From an uncultured Ruminococcus sp. (GTDB lineage Bacteria; Bacillota; Clostridia; Oscillospirales; Acutalibacteraceae), in NCBI GenBank assembly GCA_902802105.1, contig CADCKR010000001.1, positions 1 to 64,000 of the forward strand: 64,000 nt of DNA, read 5' to 3'. Within the stretch, counting starts at the first letter, position 1, and every line of letters starts with the position of its first letter. Position numbers and translations under genes: made by a program. Positions 60,014 to 64,000 of the stretch are shown one piece after another. The notes beneath the pieces were generated by a model that did not search any database, was not told the origin of the DNA, and worked only from the letters and a program-made list of their open reading frames with translations.

Positions 60014-60042
60014 TTGTATGATTGGTATATTGATTGTATAAT
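60014..60042 (+). promoter_or_regulatory. Predicted ilvBN promoter
   Basis: TTGTAT (60014-60019), 17 bp and TATAAT (60037-60042), about 35 bp before ilvB. No leader peptide, T-box or attenuator fits in this short leader. Confidence 0.65.
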
Positions 60043-60077
60043 AGTCTTTGTATGACTAAAAAACGGAGGTATAAACT

Positions 60078-61751
60078 ATGCAGCTCAATGGTTCTGAGAT
60101 CATCGCTGAGTGTCTGCTTGAACAGGGCGTTGATACCGTATTCGGATATCCCGGCGGTGCAGTGCTCAACATCTACGATGCACTCTATAAGTACAGCGAC
60201 AGGATCACTCATATTCTTTCTTCACACGAACAGGGCGCAGCTCATGCGGCTGACGGCTATGCAAGAACAACAGGCAAGTGCGGCGTTGTTATTGCCACAT
60301 CCGGCCCCGGTGCAACCAACCTTGTAACAGGTATTGCTACCGCTTACATGGATTCTATCCCTATGGTCGCTATCACAGGCAATGTGTCAAATGACCTTCT
60401 TGCAAGAGACAGCTTCCAGGAGGTCGATATATGCGGCATTACTCTCCCTGTAACAAAGCATAACTTCATAGTCAAAAATGTAAAGGATCTTGCAAATGTT
60501 ATCCGCAAGGCTTTCCGCATAGCTATGTCCGGCAGAAAAGGCCCTGTACTGATAGATATTCCCAAGGATGTTACTGCCGCTGTCTGCGAATATACAAAAG
60601 AAATACCCGAAAAGATAGAAAATCCGCTGCTCTCGGAGCCATCTGATTTTGCAGCAGCCGCTAAAGCAGTCAACAGTGCAAAGCGTCCCATGATATATAT
60701 GGGCGGCGGTGTTGTCAGCGCAGACGCAGAAAAGCAGCTTCTTGAATTCGCCGAAAAAACGGACTGTCCTGTAGCCACCTCAATAATGGGTCTTGGCGGT
60801 TTCCCGTCATCACACAGGCTTTTCATCGGAACCATCGGAATGCACGGCGGATACGAAACAGGCAAGGCTACAGATAACTGCGATCTTATCGTAACCGTAG
60901 GCGCACGTTTCTCCGACCGTGTTGCCGGCGACAGAAAGAAATTCGCAAAGGATGCAGTTATAATACAGCTTGATATAGACAAGGCAGAAATAAACAAGAA
61001 CGTCCGCATCGACTACAGCCTTGTAGGCGACCTCAAGGACACGCTCAAAAAGCTCACCGAGTCTGTAGAGAAAGCCGACCACAGCGAATGGACGGCTATG
61101 CTTTCAGAATGGGCAAAGAAGTCGGGCGTTACCGAAACACCCAAGTCCGACAAATATGCGCACCCATATCATGTTATAGATATCGTAAGATCGCTCACAA
61201 AGGATGATGACATTATCGTCACCGATGTAGGACAGCATCAGATGTGGGTATCACAGAGATACAGCTTCGAGAAGCCCCGCAGATGGTGTACATCAGGCGG
61301 TCTCGGCACAATGGGCTACGGCATGGGTGCCGCTGTAGGCGCCGCTGTTGCCGCTCCGGACAAAAAGGTAGTGCTTTTCACTGGTGACGGCAGCTTCCAC
61401 ATGAACCTCAACGAGCTTGCTACTGTCTGCTCATATGATCTCAACATAACCATCGTTGTACTGAACAACACCGTTTTGGGCATGGTGCGCCAATGGCAGA
61501 AGCTTTTCTACGGCAGCCGCTTCTCTCAGACCGATCCTCACAGAAAAACAAACTTTGCCGCTGTAGCCGAAGCATTCGGAGTCAAGGGCATGAGAATAAA
61601 CAACGATGACGATGCAGAGAATGTACTCAGGGAAGCTATCTCATTTGCCGGTCCGGTAGTAGTTGACTGCTCTGTTTCACCTGATGAGAACGTGCTCCCG
61701 ATGATACCGCCCGGAAAGACCGTTGATGATATGATTACCGAAATGGAGTGA
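60078..61751 (+). CDS. ilvB: Acetolactate synthase large subunit
   Basis: The 557-residue TPP enzyme condenses pyruvate for valine, leucine and (with 2-ketobutyrate) isoleucine. Catalytic Glu lies in SSHEQGAAHAADGYAR near residue 50, preceded by FGYPGGAVLNIYDALY. The TPP/Mg site is GDGSFHMNLNELAT near 436, with NNTVLGMVRQWQ after it. The biosynthetic (AHAS) type is supported by the ilvN partner 5 nt downstream, in contrast to the catabolic AlsS type. Confidence 0.96.
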   Translation: MQLNGSEIIAECLLEQGVDTVFGYPGGAVLNIYDALYKYSDRITHILSSHEQGAAHAADGYARTTGKCGVVIATSGPGATNLVTGIATAYMDSIPMVAITGNVSNDLLARDSFQEVDICGITLPVTKHNFIVKNVKDLANVIRKAFRIAMSGRKGPVLIDIPKDVTAAVCEYTKEIPEKIENPLLSEPSDFAAAAKAVNSAKRPMIYMGGGVVSADAEKQLLEFAEKTDCPVATSIMGLGGFPSSHRLFIGTIGMHGGYETGKATDNCDLIVTVGARFSDRVAGDRKKFAKDAVIIQLDIDKAEINKNVRIDYSLVGDLKDTLKKLTESVEKADHSEWTAMLSEWAKKSGVTETPKSDKYAHPYHVIDIVRSLTKDDDIIVTDVGQHQMWVSQRYSFEKPRRWCTSGGLGTMGYGMGAAVGAAVAAPDKKVVLFTGDGSFHMNLNELATVCSYDLNITIVVLNNTVLGMVRQWQKLFYGSRFSQTDPHRKTNFAAVAEAFGVKGMRINNDDDAENVLREAISFAGPVVVDCSVSPDENVLPMIPPGKTVDDMITEME

Positions 61752-61756
61752 TACAC

Positions 61757-62254
61757 ATGGAAAACAAACAGATCATAGGTATTCTTGCTCACAATCACCC
61801 CGGCGTACTGCTCAGGATCACAAGCCTTATATCACGCCGAGGATTCAACATAGACAGCCTTACAGCAAGCCCCTCCGGCATTGAGGGATATTCACGCCTT
61901 ACCGTTCGCATAAGCGGAGATGACGACCAGGTAGAGCAGTTCATCAACCAGATGCTGAAGATCGTTGACATCAAAAAGGCTGAGGTGCTTCCGGACGACT
62001 CTTCCGTTGCAATGGAGCTTATTCTCATAAAGGTAAATGCAGACCAGAAAAACAAGAACGATATTATTTCTCTGACTTCAACATACCACGCTTCACTTGT
62101 CAACCTTGGCAGCAAATCGCTGACATTCAGGGCTTCCGGCACACCGGATCAGATCGACACCCTGATAACCAGCCTGCGCCCCTACGGTATCCTTGAAATG
62201 GCAAGAACCGGTATCGCATCACTTGAAACAGGTGATAACTGCCTGACAATATAA
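61757..62254 (+). CDS. ilvN: Acetolactate synthase small (regulatory) subunit
   Basis: The 165-residue regulatory subunit has an N-terminal ACT domain (residues 4-75, IIGILAHNHPGVLLRITSLI, RRGFNIDSLTAS) that binds valine, and a C-terminal ALS-small domain (about 80-160). ATG 61757 has GGAG 8 nt upstream, located in the ilvB end; GTG 61748 would overlap that site. A strong terminator follows. Confidence 0.95.
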   Translation: MENKQIIGILAHNHPGVLLRITSLISRRGFNIDSLTASPSGIEGYSRLTVRISGDDDQVEQFINQMLKIVDIKKAEVLPDDSSVAMELILIKVNADQKNKNDIISLTSTYHASLVNLGSKSLTFRASGTPDQIDTLITSLRPYGILEMARTGIASLETGDNCLTI

Positions 62255-62271
62255 CACACAATAACGCACAA

Positions 62272-62314
62272 AAAACAAGTCTGTGGGACACATGATCTCA
62301 CAGACTTGTTTTTT
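62272..62314 (+). terminator. Terminator of ilvBN
   Basis: AAAACAAGTCTGTG and CACAGACTTGTTTT form a near-perfect stem around a 13-nt loop, ending in T6. Confidence 0.9.
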
Positions 62315-62347
62315 ATCGTTATGCAAAGCACACACAGACGGTGCTTA

Positions 62348-62428
62348 TAATAATACCTAACAAAAAGCAGACAATTTTTGCGGTCTGATTTCCGCAAACC
62401 TAAGTCTGCTTTTTATCAGGAATTAGTA
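62348..62428. repeat. Dispersed repeat family B, copy 5 (81 bp)
   Basis: The ends are TAATAATACCTAACAAAAAG (one change in the terminal repeat) and AGGAATTAGTA. Arms AGCAGACAATTTTTGCGG and CCGCAAACCTAAGTCTGCTT are inside. It lies between convergent ilvN and the phage-tail genes. Confidence 0.85.
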
Positions 62429-62445
62429 TTATTCGGTTTTTGATA

Positions 62446-62910
62446 TCATACTATCTCAAATGCTGCCCAGACAGGAGCAAATTTTGCCATCTGCGCCTGC
62501 ATAAGTGCCTTATCGCCTTCCGTAACGGTATCCGTACAGGTAAAGGTAAGCTTGCTTTGTGCCTGATCGTAGGCGAAGCTGCCGTGTGCGTTAAAGCTTT
62601 CGGCGAGCCTGATCATACCTTCCGCTGTACCATCCTCCGCAGATATCGAAAAAGCCTTTATCAGCGCTGCTCTCCTGCCTGCGGCCGTATTCAGGAGATT
62701 GATCCTTTGCACAAGCTCCTCCCTCAATGTCAGGCCAAAGCTCTGCGCAGCAGCAATAAAGCATTCTCTTATAAGCTCCTCGGCCTCGCTGAAATAAAGG
62801 TCAAGGCCTTCTGCGTATGCTTTCAGCTCGGCATAAACTATACTTTCAGGAACTATATCATATAATCCTGTTTCTTCAAGCTCATGCTTCATTATTTCAA
62901 ATTCAGCCAT
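62446..62910 (-). CDS. Phage tail protein, YmfQ (DUF2313)-like
   Basis: The 154-residue protein follows the YmfQ/DUF2313 plan: a helical N-terminal half (YAELKAYAEGLDLYFSEAEE), NLLNTAAGRRAALIKAF and a short beta-rich C-terminus ending VWAAFEIV. These proteins lie at the baseplate edge in contractile tails, just after gpJ. The start MAEFEIMKHELEETG is 12 nt after the baseplate gene. Normally a tail-fibre gene follows; here only repeat family B copy 5 and the ilvN terminator do. Confidence 0.8.
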   Translation of the reverse strand: MAEFEIMKHELEETGLYDIVPESIVYAELKAYAEGLDLYFSEAEELIRECFIAAAQSFGLTLREELVQRINLLNTAAGRRAALIKAFSISAEDGTAEGMIRLAESFNAHGSFAYDQAQSKLTFTCTDTVTEGDKALMQAQMAKFAPVWAAFEIV

Positions 62911-62922
62911 ATCTGCCTCCCG

Positions 62923-63984
62923 TCAGGTCATCTCGGTCGCTGTCAGGTTGCGCAGCTTCAAAAGCACTCCGCTGCCGCAGCTGACATCCTGTGTACCGGA
63001 TGCATAGCTGTAGTTGCGCACTCCATCGACCTCCATTATCACCTTTCCCAATGCTGACATGAAAAAGCTCTCCCCTACTGCAAGATCATCAAAGTACTGT
63101 CTTATCCTGTCCTTGACCTTTGTGCGGACATTATAGCTGTTCATCCCGCTTTTTATGCCGACACTTACAGAAATATCCATCTCCTGGACAACCGCTGCCT
63201 GAACAGCCGCCACAATTCCCACAGGCGTTTTCTGATCCACCGCCTGCTGTACTGCATCGACTACAGACTGTTCGGGCGCCGCTCCTCTGCCCGCAACAGA
63301 AACAATGACCCTGCCGGCCTGATTTGTGTCCCTGTATGCTTTCGCAGACTGTATTCCCTCAACGCTCATTGCAGCAGCTTCATAATACGCGGCGTTCACT
63401 CCGTTTGGCGTGTTTCGGAAGCTTTCCATTATCCTTGCCCTCAGCGATTCATCGTCCTCATCATTGATCCCTCCCCAGAAATCGGATGAAGCCGCAACGC
63501 TTATCCCTACAGAAAAGTATGTAACTATGTTTTTTATCGTATTCGGGCCGGAATTGTACCTTTCGCCGGTCTCCTCAGCCCTGACGCTCGCAAAGGCATA
63601 AGGTGTACCGCGCGGTATAACTGCATCCGCAGCGGTAATATAGTTCAGAGCGCCGTCAATGGTAGTGCAGACTGTTCCTGCCGGTATCAGAAAATCGTAT
63701 TCAAGCGGCGAATCAAGCATGAATGTAACGCCGCCTCCTGCCTTCTGCCCCTTATTTCTGCTCAGTCCGCGCTGCTGTGCGTGAAGATCAAGCTGCTCGC
63801 CGGACGCAGTATTCGGGAACATCTGCCGGCGTATCCATTCAAGCTCGGTATTAAGCGAAAACAGTTCTCCCGCCAACAGCCTTATCCTTATGCCGATATC
63901 GCTCGCTTCATCCGCATCAAGTCCCGATTCCTCCGTGAATTTATTTTTCATTCTTGCAACAAGCTCATTATAGCTCAAGCCCAT
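62923..63984 (-). CDS. Baseplate J/gp47-family protein
   Basis: The 353-residue contractile-tail baseplate wedge protein has DLHAQQRGLSRNKGQKAGGG and IPAGTVCTTIDGALNYIT (about residues 70-120), NTPNGVNAAYYEAAAMSVEG, and the C-terminal wing MDISVSVGIKSGMNSYNV. ATG 63984 is chosen with AGAGGAG 8 nt upstream; ATG 63993 is too close to it. Upstream baseplate genes (gpW-like, spike) should lie just beyond the window. A prophage, PBSX-like element or tailocin is equally possible on this evidence. Confidence 0.9.
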   Translation of the reverse strand: MGLSYNELVARMKNKFTEESGLDADEASDIGIRIRLLAGELFSLNTELEWIRRQMFPNTASGEQLDLHAQQRGLSRNKGQKAGGGVTFMLDSPLEYDFLIPAGTVCTTIDGALNYITAADAVIPRGTPYAFASVRAEETGERYNSGPNTIKNIVTYFSVGISVAASSDFWGGINDEDDESLRARIMESFRNTPNGVNAAYYEAAAMSVEGIQSAKAYRDTNQAGRVIVSVAGRGAAPEQSVVDAVQQAVDQKTPVGIVAAVQAAVVQEMDISVSVGIKSGMNSYNVRTKVKDRIRQYFDDLAVGESFFMSALGKVIMEVDGVRNYSYASGTQDVSCGSGVLLKLRNLTATEMT

Positions 63985-64000
63985 TCTGCGCATCTCCTCT

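Noticed and set aside
59814..60077. T-box or leader-peptide attenuator before ilvBN (also looked for before leuC and trpS)
   Set aside because: No T-box core sequence, no run of regulatory codons and no alternative hairpins; the ilvBN leader is only about 30 nt.
60078..61751. ilvB as another TPP enzyme (oxalyl-CoA decarboxylase, AlsS)
   Set aside because: The ilvN partner with an ACT domain directly follows, and the motifs fit biosynthetic acetolactate synthase.

Overview
The window looks like a chromosomal segment from an anaerobic, moderate-GC member of the Bacillota, most likely a gut or rumen Ruminococcus-like Oscillospiraceae. This rests on the six-gene Rnf complex in clostridial order (CDGEAB), ferredoxin-dependent 2-oxoacid chemistry, AGGAGG-type ribosome binding sites, TTGACA/TATAAT promoters with 17-bp spacers, a BspA-like leucine-rich-repeat lipoprotein and lipoprotein-type secretion. 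No rRNA, tRNA or CRISPR array was found. The species call is an inference.

Layout. 1-4442: mobile zone with the 3' part of a frameshifted ISAs1-family transposase, a BspA-like lipoprotein, and a complete IS5/IS427-type element inserted in a dispersed repeat. 4443-9361 (-): rnfCDGEAB. 9978-18454: an amidohydrolase divergent from a sodium:solute symporter, then two phenylacetate-CoA ligase paralogues around indolepyruvate ferredoxin oxidoreductase (iorAB) and a double-ACT protein; together a candidate aryl-acid / aromatic amino acid module. 18549-23509 (-): a TPP-riboswitch-led thiamine operon thiW-thiM-thiE-thiD-thiC (pyrimidine synthesis plus thiazole salvage). 23546-30730 (-): polA, a low-molecular-weight phosphatase, rimI, tsaD, feoAB fusion and a Cys-rich FeoB partner. 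30872-37144 (-): alr, a SurA/PrsA-like lipoprotein, a small P/Q-rich membrane protein, murF and murE. 37347-39388: a tiny membrane protein, then leuDC. 39827-46527: DHHW/AlgX-like protein, Nudix hydrolase, an aminotransferase-trpS operon, a DRE-TIM aldolase and an Mrp/NBP35 ATPase. 46620-49317 (-): tcdA, a small membrane protein, prmA and an acidic-repeat membrane protein. 49635-59813 (+): gtrA, FAD oxidoreductase, GT39-like membrane protein, pth, mfd, a second P/Q-rich membrane protein and lgt. 60078-62254 (+): ilvBN. 62446-end (-): two genes of a contractile phage-tail baseplate module that continues beyond the window.

The metabolic genes fit together. Rnf couples ferredoxin and NAD redox to an ion gradient; IOR uses ferredoxin and TPP; the thiamine operon supplies TPP for IOR and acetolactate synthase. 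Several genes serve aromatic or branched-chain amino acid metabolism (iorAB/paaK, trpS with an aminotransferase, leuCD, ilvBN).

The most unusual content is between the genes. There are at least two dispersed inverted-repeat families: one of 60-82 bp with TACTAAT/ATTAGTA ends in five copies, four of them between convergent genes; and one of about 100-170 bp with GGAAATCAATTTT/AAAATTGATTTCC ends in about six copies plus a fragment. One copy of the second family supplies the last codons of thiE. Further items are a GC-rich cruciform inside a long palindrome, a candidate structured RNA leader in front of lgt, a terminator-like hairpin in the rnfC leader and a start-stop mini-ORF upstream of the DHHW gene.
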